The translations under genes were made by a program, and so were the position numbers. From Hetaerina americana (Eukaryota > Arthropoda > Insecta > Odonata > Calopterygidae), in assembly GCA_022747635.1 (NCBI GenBank), contig JAKTNV010000063.1, positions 1,736,001-1,800,000 of the forward strand: a stretch of DNA of 64,000 bases. The letters are read 5' to 3'. Numbering within the stretch: position 1 is the first letter of the stretch; every line of letters begins with the position of its first letter. A model generated the notes under the pieces. That model saw only the letters and a list, made by a program, of their open reading frames with translations, ran no database searches and had not been told where the DNA came from. Of this stretch, positions 37,048-45,320 are shown in pieces.

Positions 37048-40000
37048 TAAATATAGGATGTGGGGAAACCAGGATATCTCCACGTGCTGGGAGGGGTTAG
37101 GCAAGTGGGGAAATGGAATGGTGTAGGGCATCGAAACTAGTCGGAAAGAAATCTTTATTAAGTGGAAAATTGCAATAGTCTTCGTTTTTGTTATAAACCT
37201 GGAATTTGAAGAATGGCCACTGAAAACTTTATGGTGCATTCATAAAGTAAGAATTTTGCTTTGACCCCCACTCTTTAATTCTTATTTTTTAAATTTATTT
37301 CGAAGAAGTCCGTATCACTTTTAACATACAAGTTCACATAATCTTGTTAAAATGATCTTTTTATATATCCATATGATAAAACTGTTTGTCTGCCATAAAT
37401 CTTTTCTTCCTTTCAATTGCTCTTCACAACGCACAATTGGTCAAATTTTATTTGATAATTGAATTGTCACATTTATGCACTGATCATGAAGTTGATTCTT
37501 ATTCAGTGAAACCGTCGTACATATATTCATAAAATTAAACTAATTATCAACTCTTAATATGCTTCTGTCTCTCTTCCGGTACACTTCATTAACTTTTTTA
37601 AGAGTCTGTTTCTAATAGTTTTACATTTGACTTGGAAAACCTATTATCAGTAATTTAACCACATACATTTCTGTACGATAAGAACCAAGTTTATTTATAC
37701 CTTCCAAAATATTTGAGAAAGATTTCTAATCGATGTCTTTCTACACCAATTTTTAAAGAAATGCACTTTGGCTTTTTTCTGTGAGTTCCACATCGTTCTT
37801 TGTCTAAAAGATATTATTTAGAGTTATTTCCATTGTTATGCACAATATTTCAAAGTATTTATTTTTAATGAGAAAAGTATCAACTTAAGTATGCACCTGC
37901 GAACGATTAATCTCGAAAACTTGATTTAGATGCCATTATAATATTAATAAATTAGGGTAAAAATGATTGGGATTTTAACGCGGTGGATACAAAGTTACAC
38001 CAAAATTGTGTATTAATAATACGACTCAATGCATTATAATCAATTTTGGATGTCCATCGTACAGGATTTACTTGCCACGAATTTGGCTGAAACAGTGCAA
38101 ACCTCTTGCATCAAGATAAGGTATTGCAGAAAAATGCCGGCGTGCACATCGTAAATATAGAAAAATCTTTATTTATTTAGCCATTAGTTTTCCCTTCTCA
38201 TAAAATATATCAAGTGAAACCGTAACGGTAACTCAAAATTATACTTTTGATAGATATTAATGGTCTGCATATAAGGTCCTCCGCATAATACTTAATATTT
38301 CTCCAAAGATTCTTACCAGAAAGCCACACTGCGCCCTCTGTAGAAAAGCTATCGTGTTCGGGAGTATTGGTCTTTGTTTCAGCATATCCCGGTACGGCAC
38401 ACAGGAGATCAATGACTGGCACAAACCCTGTTGACCGTCATGGCTCAAGCATCTCTCTTCAAGCTGACTGAAGATTCCTGGGCGAGAAAAGGATTGATTG
38501 GTAGGGTTCAACTGAAAAATGTATTTGCAGTCTACCTACAATGCTAAGCCAGTTTCACATTTAACCAAAGTTTCTGTGCAAATCACACCCACTCAAAACG
38601 TGAGAAATTTTACAACAGTTTATACTTTCAAAATTTAAATATTCGGGAGCTTATTGAAAGCTTTTAATTCATTGGCCAGGGAAGTAAACAATTGCATTGA
38701 TTAAATTCACATCGACGTTATACCCCGCAATCCGCCGTAAGGGCGTGTGGCGGGGGGTGTTAGGTGACCACCCGTAAAAGGGAACAAAACCACATTCAAA
38801 ACCAACACATATGCAATCCCATACCCACAGTGGCGCATGCATTCATGCAAAAATCCTTTTATTTTACACGCATGCAAATACATACACTATCATCTTACTA
38901 ATTCTTAGGATGCAGAAGAAATTTATTCAATAAAGTGCAAGCTAGAATTTGAAAAGCAAGAAGGCGAAATTTCACTCCCACATGGTCATGCAGTATACAC
39001 CGGTCTCCTCCCCCAAGGATACAGCTAGGCTAACAATACTATACACTTTGGAAATAAACCGGCTAGAATAAATAAATTGAGTTTGAATTTTTTGTCTATG
39101 CCAAAATGGTAACAGTGAGCAGAACGCTGCAAAGTCTCACGTCTTACGCGAGCATTTAAATTGGGTATCGTATGGGTCAGGATACCAAGAATCGGTCGAA
39201 CGCTACCGAATTCAGGGATTTAGCATTCGATTCTTGAATTATGAATTATTAAACTTGGCGTTCCCATCTTTTATCATACCTCAGCAAAATAGAAAAATGG
39301 GTTGGAGGTTATCCAAACAAAACCTTAAACGAAGAAGCTGTAACTCTTATCCAGAGTTTCGAGTTGTCTATGCGCTTTGTGTAGACAACGACGAATCTCG
39401 AAGGTGAGCCTTGCCTCCTTTCACTCTTGTCAGCAAAGTTTCCAGATGAAGCAGTCGAAGTTGGAGATGGTTGCCATAGCAAACTTTGAATCATTCGAAA
39501 TCTTGCTGATGTTTACGTACAACATACACAGAGTTCGGGCCGCCATTATTATAAATGTATGAGCGAAAGAGAATTAGTGGTCTTTAGCACCTGAGGCGCA
39601 TTAAAATATTATATTACTTCAAAATATCACGCATCCACGTCGCATTACATTTAAATATCGTGGTTGAACTAACCTAAGTGGCTAAGATAAGCTCTCGAGC
39701 GTAGAAATGGCTGACAAAGCAGGCAAAATTTGTTTTGCTAGGACTATACTTCCAATTTTTAACTGATTCTGTGGAATTACAATCCATTTATTACTAACAA
39801 ATATAATCGAAAGTTAAATTTGATTATTTTATTTTTTTAAACGTATTAGTTAAACACTAAATGATAAGTTCAATCTATTTTGATAATGTATTGAAAAGTC
39901 ATTACGCTAGCGAAAAATCATGACTGAGACATTGTAATAGTTGTTAATGATATTGATAGGCCGTTATGATGAAGTGTCACACTTTTCAGTGATAATCGTC

Positions 40001-42528
40001 CAAGCCCCCTTCGGGTGGCGAAGTTGATGTGTGCTTGCGGATAAATGAAAATCACCGTCATTTCTTTAAGATATATTATTTACTCAATAGATTAAAAAAT
40101 TAATAAATGAGTTTTCCAAGAGAAAAATAAGTTTTGTATTTTGGCATACTTGGGAGTCTTTCACCTCAGTTGAAAAATCTGAAAACAGTTCATCAATAAT
40201 CTAATGTGTTAAGAATTAGAGAAATAATTATTGAAATTCGATTGAATTTAACTTTTGATGATTTACGATATAAAGTTTAAAGAAAAAGACCAAATTATTA
40301 GTGGATTCGAAATATTGTGCAAATATTGAATTCAACTCGGATATTCAATAGGTAAAATAAGAATCGGAATTTTAAATTAGTTATCTAAAAGAAGGATTCG
40401 GATCACACTAAAAAGGGAATTCTAAGTTCAACAGATTTTGAATATGACATATCCCTAATTTACATAACATCTACTAAATAACCCGCAAGCCGCTACGAGG
40501 GTATGTGGCGGGGGGTGCACCACCCGTAAATAGGAAAAACCGAATACAAAAGCTACAAATTTATACAGACCATACATAAAACATGGTACGCATTCATGCA
40601 AAAGCCCTTATAATCCACAATTTAAATTGAAATAAACCTTTTGATTCTTCTCTTCTTCTCCTGAGCTGATAGAAATCTTAGATTATTTGTAGACAATATA
40701 GAGATTAATTATAAAGAAAATAGGACACCGTGAGATAGTGCGCTACTTTCTGACAATTTACACCACATCAGGGAGTAAAGAATGGGAGTTGGAATTAAAT
40801 ATCAGACAATGTAAATCACGTAAGTTTTGCAATTAAAAATAAGACAAACGAGACGTAAATGATAAAATAAACGGGATCGAGTCAAGCCTTTCTGAGAAGG
40901 TCAGATACTCGTATGTTGGCCAGACATCAAACCTTTCATGATGTACACAAGCTGTAAGAATATGCAGGTTAGCCTTGAAGAAGCTAGCTTTCATTGAATG
41001 GGTTGTAGGAAACTGTAATGGAAACGCATTACAGTTTCCTACAACGTAAGATGTAGATTACAATACAACAATCTCAAAGAGTAAAAATCATTTGCCCATT
41101 CTGGTGAATCCCGATCAAGGTAAATTATTTTGACACTTCGTAATTGTTGCATTGTAATTCGCATTAGCAGATGACACAATTTAAAGTTACTTTTGCGGCA
41201 TCTCCCGCAGAGAGGCGTGTTACTTCGCTTTAGTTATATATTTATTTATTTAACGCTTTAATGGAAATTCAAATTTAAATGAGGAATTCCAAACTGCTCA
41301 GAGAGAATACCATAGGTTTATTAAGAATTGATGCAAGAAAAGAGTGCGCGTTATAGGCAAGCTGGGCGAGTTAGACTGGGAGTCTCTGAATTCGCGAGGA
41401 GAACAGCCAAGACTTACATTTTTAGAAAAGTTAATTAAGAGAGATAAACAATGGCACAGACAGACTGTAATATTAGTTCTTCACTCGCATGACAAGCAAA
41501 AAAAGCGAACCCAAGAGCAAATAAGCCAAATTAACTTGAATACTTTAATTTGAGGAATTGGTCTTACGCAAAAGCCATTGCATGACCATGCATGTATAGG
41601 CATTTATCTGCACGAATCAGCACGAGAGTTGTTCATGAGGTTACATTTAGTGAAGTGAATGTATTTACTAATATTTCTGCATGCATGGCTGGAGCCCTAA
41701 TCCACCCCCCACCCCCCCGGCCGCGCGCCATAGCGGTGGCTTGTGCGGTATGATGTGCGCGTAGATTGAGATCTAACGAAGACATCGCACCGCAGTTTTT
41801 AATGCGTGGGTCAAATATTTGCGGGTGTATCCAACCAACGTTCGTGCGCACTTTCCATTGCGATAGCAGGAACAAAGATTACAACTTGCCGGGACCATCA
41901 GACTGTAAACATTATCAATTTACCATTTTACTGTATAATCAATCAGAAACTTGCTGCGTTTATCCGCGGAGGATCCACCAAATGTGCACCATGAAGTATG
42001 CAAGACCGACCTTTTCTTTGCTGGAATGAAATAGTCTGGGTGCGAACAAGTAAATGGCTTTCGTTTTAGGCGGAAGTAGCGGCATCCGATATTATGATTC
42101 ACGTTATAAAAGGACACACCGGAGGTCGCAGTCGACTGCATCGATCACTCTAGTCAAACCTATTCATTCAAACGGTTATGCACGCTTGAAGGAAAGTAAA
42201 TGGCATTCCGAATACATATCTAGCAGTAAAATTGCGTAATATATTGTATCAGGCTCATTGCTATCCTCACGGCATGCCACAGTGTGATTCCTGGCATCAC
42301 GCATGTACGGGGAATTATTGTCGTCGAATAATGGTTCCCAGCTTTTCACCATCCGAAGCAAGCAGATGACTTGTAATTGGTACAAACGGAAAAGCACATT
42401 CCATCAGGTGTACCTAAACTCTCATGTTAGCAACTGAATCTTAGATTTAAAAATTCGCCGAGTGATGGCACAGGGCGGATATTATTGTTATTGTCTCCAT
42501 TCCTAGAAAACTTAAGGTTCATCTAATG

Positions 42529-42602
<74 letters not shown>

Positions 42603-42861
42603 AATTCAATTCCACTTCCAAATATTACGCCTAAAATCAATGATGTTCTGACTTAATCAGCCATGTTTCGTGGGCGCATTTCATCAACATACTACATTAT
42701 TTTCATTATGATAACACTTACACAAAGTAACACATTACACCATTCCTAATAAAACATACGAAAAATTAAAACTCACCATTCTTCTCGCCGGGGAAGACGA
42801 GGAGAGTAAAGAGGAGAAGACACGCGAAGTGGAGCTGGGTCTTTCCCCTGTCGTCCGCCAT
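11767..42861 (-). CDS. Clip-domain serine protease (CLIPB-like), seven exons, complete (gene 1)
   Basis: Secreted trypsin-like zymogen of the easter / Spaetzle-processing / prophenoloxidase-activating type. Exons (5' to 3'): 42777-42861, 38317-38477, 36193-36451, 33139-33235, 28110-28309, 16209-16307, 11767-12089; they total 1224 bp, 407 residues plus TGA. All junctions are GT-AG with introns in phases 1,0,1,2,1,1, and the joined frame has no stop. Residues 1-25 form a signal peptide. A clip domain follows with six cysteines (C38, C48, C54, C79, C89, C90), then a linker. Activation should cut R146 from I147 (IFGG). The triad is H191, D254, S350, and D344 predicts cleavage after Arg or Lys. 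C217/C226 match the extra disulfide common in this group, and C139 probably tethers clip to catalytic chain through C320. The physiological substrate cannot be told from sequence. The introns are packed with transposons, but the coding sequence is clean. Confidence 0.93.
12410..12780 (-). mobile_element. LINE C-terminal remnant in intron 6
   Basis: Minus-strand translation gives RRKVSRRFKMFRILRGDKAW and then GELRKDTGI, aligning with the same region of the 1990-2365 remnant (RRKRSRLGAMYRIVKNDEAW). It is short and frame-broken. Confidence 0.6.
14819..15696 (-). mobile_element. Mariner element (mariner-a), defective
   Basis: About 878 bp, flanked by TA, with terminal inverted repeats related to CGAGGGTAGGCTGAAAA (left end damaged, right end good at 15681-15696). 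The minus-strand coding remnant starts with KRRAVTEFLTAEKVTPTEI and YGDNAVDRSIVNRWVVKF (helix-turn-helix region, 15359-15589). It continues with NERRITQKRIANHIGISKER, and after an internal deletion has YYPDLAPSDFYVFPQLKRYL near the third catalytic aspartate. Frameshifts and the missing central domain leave it inactive. Partial relatives: 30394-30560 and 32540-33020. Confidence 0.88.
16209..16307 (-). CDS. Gene 1 exon 6
   Basis: 99 bp coding residues 268-301, with PICLPNG and the conserved VAGWGRTEN. Acceptor CCCACAG and donor AGTGAGT flank it, and both boundary codons are split after the first base, as in gene 2. Confidence 0.95.
16432..16978 (-). mobile_element. Mariner-derived MITE (mariner-b), internally deleted
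   Basis: 547 bp between TA dinucleotides (16430-16431, 16979-16980), with terminal inverted repeats beginning CAGGGTTCGTCCGGAAA. On the minus strand one frame (16503-16829) carries MPKQRYSIKFAVKLGKSSTE and the first helix-turn-helix of mariner transposase (SRNMIFRWHKMFVE). It then jumps directly to the C-terminus FQEWERRWNKCIDSQGSYFE. The whole catalytic D,D34D domain is gone. The copy at 60955-61514 has the same deletion junction. Confidence 0.9.
17080..18530 (-). mobile_element. LINE reverse-transcriptase remnant, split by a SINE
   Basis: Minus-strand frames give, from high to low coordinate: SLVDDKAPSDWKTAHLTPTF (RT block 1 region), NQHGFRKGKSCESQLAPFVH (18164-18490), the LFADDAVIYR catalytic block near 17930, and SIKYLGVTLTHDLSWVKHIW (17346-17500). 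This order is that of a CR1/L2/Jockey-like RT. A SINE-A copy (17510-17817) sits between the last two blocks. Stops and shifts show it is dead. Confidence 0.82.
17510..17817 (-). mobile_element. SINE-A copy inserted in a LINE
   Basis: 308 bp with target duplication gcactttt at 17502-17509 and 17818-17825. The TAG-repeat tail is at the left and the tRNA-like head at the right; the head-proximal clamp arm is partly decayed (caccaatcacgacccc). Confidence 0.88.
18760..19640. other. Nothing recognised
   Basis: AT-rich intronic sequence without a recognisable domain, RNA gene or repeat. Confidence 0.45.
19686..19815 (-). repeat. Fragment of the tRNA-bearing repeat family (outer part only)
   Basis: The segment aactgcggaagatgctgcgt, followed by ggagtcatccgctaatgcgc, matches the outer part of the unit seen at 59791-59880, but the tRNA-like core is missing. 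Confidence 0.6.
20063..20135 (-). repeat. tRNA-like sequence (pseudo-tRNA), minus copy
   Basis: Folds as a cloverleaf with GCCTCGG against GCAAGGC as acceptor (imperfect), D stem GCTT/AAGC, anticodon stem CTCGA/TTGAG and T stem CTGGG-type arms. The B box GGTTCGAATCC is a perfect match to the Pol III consensus. Anticodon loop CCGGATA lacks the usual U33, so it is unlikely to be a decoding tRNA. Confidence 0.7.
20196..20268 (+). repeat. tRNA-like sequence (pseudo-tRNA), plus copy
   Basis: Mirror of 20063-20135, 73 nt: acceptor GCCTCGG against TCAAGGC (one mismatch, one G-U), TA at positions 8-9, D stem GCTT/AAGC, loop CCGGATA, T arm CTGGG-TTCGAAT-CCCAG. The A box TAGCTTAAGTGG and the B box are intact. 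It is flanked by the 11-bp inverted repeat aatttcagagt (20175-20185) and actctgaaatt (20281-20291). Confidence 0.75.
22080..24412 (+). mobile_element. LINE, RT domain to 3' tail, split by mariner-d
   Basis: The longest LINE copy here. Frames with stops give RT features in order: an HGF-type block near 22270 (AGPCGTQLGIFIHDI-like), the AIHVDAVLLDI catalytic block at 22340-22390, a GVPQGSVIGPLLFL block at 22538-22580, and, after the mariner at 22587-23339, LFADDTVVYREI at 23375-23415. The C-terminal region follows (RPHLEYVASIWDPWEK, then EQARLRFLERLRTNDFN), with a 3' UTR, the GC-rich hairpin at about 24345-24385 and a GTAGATGTAGA tail. The family is CR1/L2/Jockey-like; the exact clade needs a tree. 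The 5' start is uncertain. The frame at 21675-22004 is not clearly part of it. Confidence 0.82.
22587..23339 (+). mobile_element. Mariner element (mariner-d), internally deleted, inserted in a LINE
   Basis: 753 bp with TA target duplication (22585-22586, 23340-23341) and long inverted termini (cgagggtcatccggaaagta; right end mirror 23305-23339). The transposase frame 22748-23146 contains the two N-terminal helix-turn-helix regions (VRAVIKFLNARNVRPCDIHR, DDICEHFPNVSRTIVHEIVK) through KICARWVPR. It then shifts into the extreme C-terminus (YDKCLNLLGDYVEK, ending at 23240). The catalytic domain is missing, so it is a non-autonomous derivative that could still be moved in trans. Confidence 0.92.
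24640..25170 (+). mobile_element. LINE C-terminal remnant of another family
   Basis: Shifting frames give RIRDPHVSGLIAESYRVQRR, ARFEKQCYHKLGSV, ILEQLSWEPS and RRDLGQK, the pattern after the RT domain in CR1/L2/Jockey-like elements. It lacks the GC-rich 3' hairpin, so it is probably not the main family. Confidence 0.6.
25170..26960. other. Nothing recognised
   Basis: AT-rich intronic sequence; no domain or repeat identified. Confidence 0.5.
26965..27866 (+). mobile_element. Mariner element (mariner-c), second copy, opposite orientation
   Basis: About 902 bp between TA dinucleotides. The left end is shortened (cgatgaatacgcgaactgg); the right end is cgcgtatttattggacagac to cctcg at 27866. The coding remnant has FLVKCGKSYQEVIELLIAVY (27115-27399 frame) and the conserved SP-and-P region lost to frameshifts, ending near EEYSEGDKIDVD. 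Compared with 19919-21212 the DNA-binding half is best preserved. Confidence 0.85.
28110..28309 (-). CDS. Gene 1 exon 5 (catalytic aspartate)
   Basis: 200 bp coding residues 201-267, with VRLGEHDTETDPDC, VVCGDPVQ and the NDIGLVRL block carrying catalytic D254. Acceptor is CTATCTAAG, donor is GTGAGA. The length equals that of the paralogous exon 52778-52977. Confidence 0.95.
29032..29659. mobile_element. Tandem plus inverted array of the tRNA-bearing unit, 13-bp target duplication
   Basis: 628 bp flanked by taggaaataagtc (29019-29031 and 29660-29672). It holds two head-to-tail minus-oriented units with a period of about 334 bp (the first lacks its outer end, the second stops inside the T arm near 29420). 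One plus-oriented unit follows that lacks most of its tRNA-like core. The inner segment with ctacgaatgcctgtgacatt is itself mirrored at 29200-29230, so the locus can fold back on itself. Confidence 0.85.
29063..29135 (-). repeat. tRNA-like sequence (pseudo-tRNA)
   Basis: Same 73-nt cloverleaf-like core as 20196-20268 with one change in the B-box region (ggactcg, read on the minus strand as CGAGTCC). The flanking 11-bp inverted repeat is present with one base altered. Confidence 0.7.
30394..30560 (+). mobile_element. Mariner-a terminal fragment
   Basis: Starts after TA with cgcgagtaggctgaaaa and follows the mariner-a terminal region through gcgcaggtttgaggtcttta and catccagtgtatttcgagga; the rest of the element is missing. 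Confidence 0.7.
30940..31498 (+). mobile_element. LINE 3' portion
   Basis: Begins near the C-terminal coding region (frames with VTVLLGDLGWEPLEM and RLRLLERFRINEFND), runs through the 3' UTR and ends in the GC-rich hairpin (31437-31475) and an AGATTTAGATGTAG tail. One arm of the hairpin has a C-to-T change. Confidence 0.8.
32540..33020 (+). mobile_element. Mariner-a remnant
   Basis: The plus-strand correct frame reads IENHIGISKERVGFIIEQL and RWVTRRPTDENKQ, then jumps to SPDITPCDFNFF and directly into the terminal repeat, which ends caccctcg-type at 33020 next to TA. The same region is present in 14819-15696 in the opposite orientation. Confidence 0.78.
33139..33235 (-). CDS. Gene 1 exon 4 (catalytic histidine)
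   Basis: 97 bp coding residues 169-201: LLCGGALIGDRYVLTAAHC, with catalytic H191. Acceptor TTTGCAG, donor CTGTAAGT. The upstream codon is split after one base, the downstream one after two. Confidence 0.95.
33236..36192. other. Gene 1 intron 3
   Basis: Carries a mariner remnant at 33870-34290; the rest (34290-36192) is AT-rich with no recognisable content. Confidence 0.75.
33870..34290 (+). mobile_element. Mariner remnant of another subfamily (mariner-e)
   Basis: Frames give ENLEMKKICAKIVPKVL-like sequence near 33912-33960, ALKKTPTFW, then after a deletion SPDLAPADYFLFPKAKSSLK (34050-34110) with the third catalytic aspartate context, and a C-terminal helix (FESWKSRSGQSV). No terminal repeats recognised. 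The open frame 34043-34372 is the tail of this dead transposase, not a host gene. Confidence 0.8.
36193..36451 (-). CDS. Gene 1 exon 3 (end of clip domain, linker, activation site)
   Basis: 259 bp coding residues 83-168. It opens with GNRPLVCCP, which supplies the last two clip cysteines. A linker without Thr/Gly runs follows, then C139, and the activation site VTHR/IFGGTEAQ is followed by YPWLALLEYHT. Donor is AGTAAAT. Confidence 0.95.
36860..37000. repeat. Foldback element 3, next to (AT)n
   Basis: Inverted repeat: cactcacacggtaaattgtc with the mirrored gatactgtgtgagtg, and gcctt/aaggc motifs around a centre at about 36935. It ends in the (AT)n run 36997-37042, the same arrangement as foldback elements 1 and 2. 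Confidence 0.7.
36997..37042. repeat. (AT)n microsatellite
   Basis: About 22 AT units inside intron 2 of gene 1. Confidence 0.97.
37050..38316. other. Rest of gene 1 intron 2; nothing recognised
   Basis: AT-rich, no recognisable repeat or coding segment. Confidence 0.5.
38317..38477 (-). CDS. Gene 1 exon 2 (clip domain)
   Basis: 161 bp coding residues 29-82. Four of six clip cysteines are here: C38, C48, C54, C79, in LISCVPYRDML and FLQRAQCGF. Acceptor CTCGCCCAG, donor GTAAGA after a complete codon (phase 0), as in gene 2. Confidence 0.95.
38700..39030 (-). mobile_element. LINE 3' UTR and tail
   Basis: Minus-strand copy: the hairpin (taccccgcaatccgccgtaa, then gggcgtgtggcggggggtgt) is at 38720-38765. 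A 3' UTR with cacatggtcatgcag and cctcccccaagg near 38975-39020 matches the degenerate copy at 7900-7950. Confidence 0.75.
40470..40620 (-). mobile_element. LINE 3' end fragment
   Basis: Tail catctactaaata, the hairpin (cccgcaagccgctacgaggg, then tatgtggcggggggtgc), and a short part of the 3' UTR. Confidence 0.75.
40690..41050 (+). mobile_element. LINE RT remnant ending in a perfect hairpin
   Basis: Frames give EWELELNIRQCK, EKVRYSYVGQTSN and RLALKKLAFIEWVVGNCN, the thumb region of the RT. The copy ends at an 18-bp perfect inverted repeat (41003-41044). A later piece of the same ORF is at 41285-41560. Confidence 0.65.
41055..41215 (+). repeat. Degenerate copy of the tRNA-bearing unit
   Basis: Has gagtaaaaatcatttgcc, a relic of the T arm (tgaatcccgatcaagg), gtaattgttgcattgtaatt and gcattagcagatgac through cggcatctcccgcag, following the order of the plus-oriented unit. 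The tRNA core is mostly lost. It lies between two parts of a LINE remnant. Confidence 0.65.
41285..41560 (+). mobile_element. LINE C-terminal remnant
   Basis: The frame 41344-41553 contains GKLGELDWESLNSRGEQPRL and TFLEKL, equivalent to the LLGDLGWEPLEMRR...RLRLLERL block of other copies. Confidence 0.65.
41685..41775 (+). repeat. Degenerate LINE 3' hairpin region
   Basis: ggagccctaatccacccccc and the gtggcttgtgcggtatg arm resemble the LINE 3' terminus, with a degraded tail gcgcgtagattgag. Confidence 0.45.
42531..42600. repeat. (AT)n microsatellite
   Basis: About 35 AT units, in intron 1 some 180 bp from the gene 1 signal-peptide exon. Confidence 0.97.
42777..42861 (-). CDS. Gene 1 exon 1 (start codon and signal peptide)
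   Basis: 85 bp. ATG at 42861-42859, then residues MADDRGKTQLHF followed by the hydrophobic core ACLLLFTLLVF and PGEKN, a typical signal peptide. The donor GTGAGT follows the first base of a glycine codon that joins in frame with the exon 2 acceptor. No in-frame alternative start precedes it in the same exon that fits better. Confidence 0.88.
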
Positions 42862-43235
42862 CACTTCCCCCAGGGTGAGGGTTTCCTCCGTAGGGCTGCG
42901 AACGAAGTTGTTTGCGACCGACTGATAACCACAGCCGCAGTCAACGGCCGACTGGCAGAGGGCGCAAGGGAACGAAAGGTAGCGTTTGGGTGAAAGCGTG
43001 GGTCAGGGATATTGGGGTACTTACGTGCGAAGAATCGACTACCGCTGGCCCTCGGACCCGACTTGTCGAAAAGGGGAAAACCCATCCCTTTCACCATCGC
43101 CCGCATCCCCCTCGCCACTTGACCGCTGGACGAGGCGACACCGTTGTCTTTCTTACTATGGCACTCGCCCCATCGCTCGTCTCTATCCTCATTGTCACCT
43201 CTACGGATATATTCTACTGTAGGAATGTTTTGCAC
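42862..43235 (-). promoter_or_regulatory. GC-rich upstream region of gene 1 (5' UTR / promoter)
   Basis: About 370 bp distinctly richer in G and C than the surrounding AT-rich DNA, ending at the gene 1 start codon. It includes a Rel-type site (43073-43083) and a TATA-like tatatt at about 43206-43212 (minus strand). The start of transcription cannot be placed. Open frames across it on both strands show no known motif. Confidence 0.5.
43073..43083. promoter_or_regulatory. Candidate Rel/NF-kappaB (Dorsal/Dif-type) site
   Basis: ggggaaaaccc, which fits the GGG(A/T)nCCC pattern of insect Rel sites, lies 212 bp upstream of the gene 1 ATG. It would fit immune or Toll-dependent induction. This rests on one motif match only. 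Confidence 0.4.
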
Positions 43236-43684
43236 TAACTCTTAAAAATAATAACACGTCCTCGGGGACCTTAAGTGCTCAAAAGTAAGGTAATATTTCT
43301 ATTTTCTCAACAGCATTGGGCAATATGCCAAATATATTAAACAAGGAACTTTGCTATAATAATCTGATTTCGTTTTTCCAGGTAGAATTTTATCAGATAC
43401 CACCCACCGATTGTTGTTTTAAAACACCAATTTCATGAAGGAGTTCACAATATTATTCTTGCCTAATCATAATCTCTGTGGAAAAACAAAATCAGTTAAC
43501 CGTTGCTATGAATATTCCGCAGATATATTATCGAACCTATTAATTTTGGTAAGGAACTGCCCTCTTATTTATTCCATAACATCGCGATACACGTTTCAAA
43601 GACTACGCGAAATGTTATAATTGGCATTAAGTCACATCGGAAATTATAAAATCTACCCATTACGTTAAGAACTGGTTTTAAAGA

Positions 43685-43765
43685 GCAGTACATCTACATA
43701 ATACCCCGCAAGCTGCCGCAAGGGCGTGTCGCGGGGGGTGTTAGATCACCAACCGTAAATGTAAC
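43685..43765 (-). mobile_element. LINE 3' end fragment
   Basis: Tail acatctacataata, then the hairpin (ccccgcaagctgccgcaagg, then gcgtgtcgcggggggtgtta). Confidence 0.72.
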
Positions 43766-44029
43766 AGTAGTATTGGTTAGCCTGGGTTGGTAACCACTTG
43801 AAGTACCTACGAAGGTCACACATACGACTTAAAATGGTACATTAGACAAACATGAACCATTCGAGTTTCATGCTTAAACTAACAACTTAGTATCCCTTCA
43901 ATTTTTATCAATGAAGAAACTTTAAATCTTTGCTTGAATACAACCTCTATGCACGCTTTGCAAAGGTCTACGTGCAAATAAAATTTCGCATGTTTATGCA
44001 TACGTGCAAATATATGTACTCATGTTTTT

Positions 44030-44135
44030 GCATAAGAGCGTATTTATATATAAGTTGCTGGGGCCCTAACACATCCAGTCACTCGTTCTTTTACTGACTT
44101 GGGGGCACTGGGTGCATGTACAGGTATAATACGTT
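44030..44135 (+). repeat. Degenerate LINE 3' end
   Basis: ctggggccctaacacatcca and a decayed GC-rich arm followed by tgcatgtacaggtata resemble the LINE terminus weakly. Confidence 0.35.
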
Positions 44136-45254
44136 TTGCTAAAGATTAACGGTGTTTGGGGAACATACTGTGAAGGATACCAAAGTCCATTAAATAAATA
44201 GAATTATGCTACAAGGTGAAAAGAGTGAGGAAACGAGAACAGATGAGCAATTAAAATCACGAATAAAACAAAATTCAACCATGCTCGGCGTGGTGTGGTA
44301 GAAATTGTTTTATAAAACCAATGACAAACGCAGATGCTACTGTCTGCTTATTTATTCCTTCACATAAATACGTGCATGTCAACATCTAGCGTCATGTTAA
44401 GATGCACGCATGCAATAGTTTTACCCACCTTGATTAGTCTTTGTACACACCAATCTTACCCCAGAAGAGTAGCCAAGAGGGAATGAGAAGCGGAAATGGA
44501 TACAAAGTCAGGTTTACCAACTATTTGTCATTTCCCAGACGGCAAAGCGTGTTGATTGCTATTTCTCGTATTTTATCCTGTTGGTTCCAACTGTCAATGT
44601 AATTTTGGATAACGGCAATTCCCTCGGTGCCTCTAATAAACTCAGTAGTTATCAACCTCAACTACATTGCTATCATGAATAAATACTTTAATTATATAGG
44701 AAAAAAATGTGCAGGAATGAAAATTCCAGGGGAAAAAGAAATCTTCAGACCTTTGCATCCACAGGTTCAAGGGTAAACTGTTGTGTTTCGTGAAGTATGA
44801 AGAATCAAACCCTAGCAGTCAGCTTTTGGTTAGTAGGTTTGAAAATAAATATAAATTGGAAGTGGATTATATTGTTAGAAAAAAAGTGAAGGAAAAATGT
44901 GACTCCAGGTGCACCATTCCTTCCGCCAGCTGAAATTAAATAACAAGCTGCATGTCCTCGTTTGATAAAGAAATTAATTGGTTACAGCGAGTTGCTTAAT
45001 TTTCATGGTAAAAGATTCCCGTTTATTATGCTGGAACAAAAAGTCCTAAAGCGAAAGAAATTCCTTGAAACCACAAAGACCAGCCACTCGTTGAGGCAGC
45101 AAAAACTGAAAGAAGAGCAAATGAAACACAGTGCTTCTCTTTAACTCATCCTCCCCCCCTCGACCCCTGTGTACTAAAGTCTCTTTGACCCTTCGACCTA
45201 AACAACCAATCTCCACCTCCCGCACACCCAATACCCCCAATCCACATTCCCGAA

Positions 45255-45320
45255 ACCTTCCTAGCTAATTCACATACTCGTCCCCAAATATGTTTCATTC
45301 AGGAGAGGTCGTAGGTAGGG
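45255..45320 (-). mobile_element. Small LINE RT fragment
   Basis: ccccaaatatgtttcattca and ggagaggtcgtaggtag match 17370-17410 (the LSWVKHIWG block) of the LINE at 17080-18530. Confidence 0.5.

Larger units (their letters stand above)
38478..42776. other. Gene 1 intron 1
   Basis: Contains LINE 3' ends (38700-39030, 40470-40620), a LINE RT remnant split by a tRNA-family fragment (40690-41560) and an (AT)n run. Nothing recognised in 39030-40470 or 41780-42530. Confidence 0.75.

Noticed and set aside
42861..43235. A 124-residue minus-strand frame and a 108-residue plus-strand frame over the gene 1 upstream region
   Set aside because: They lie in GC-rich promoter/5' UTR-like DNA, have no recognisable motif, and the minus-strand one overlaps the real start in another frame.
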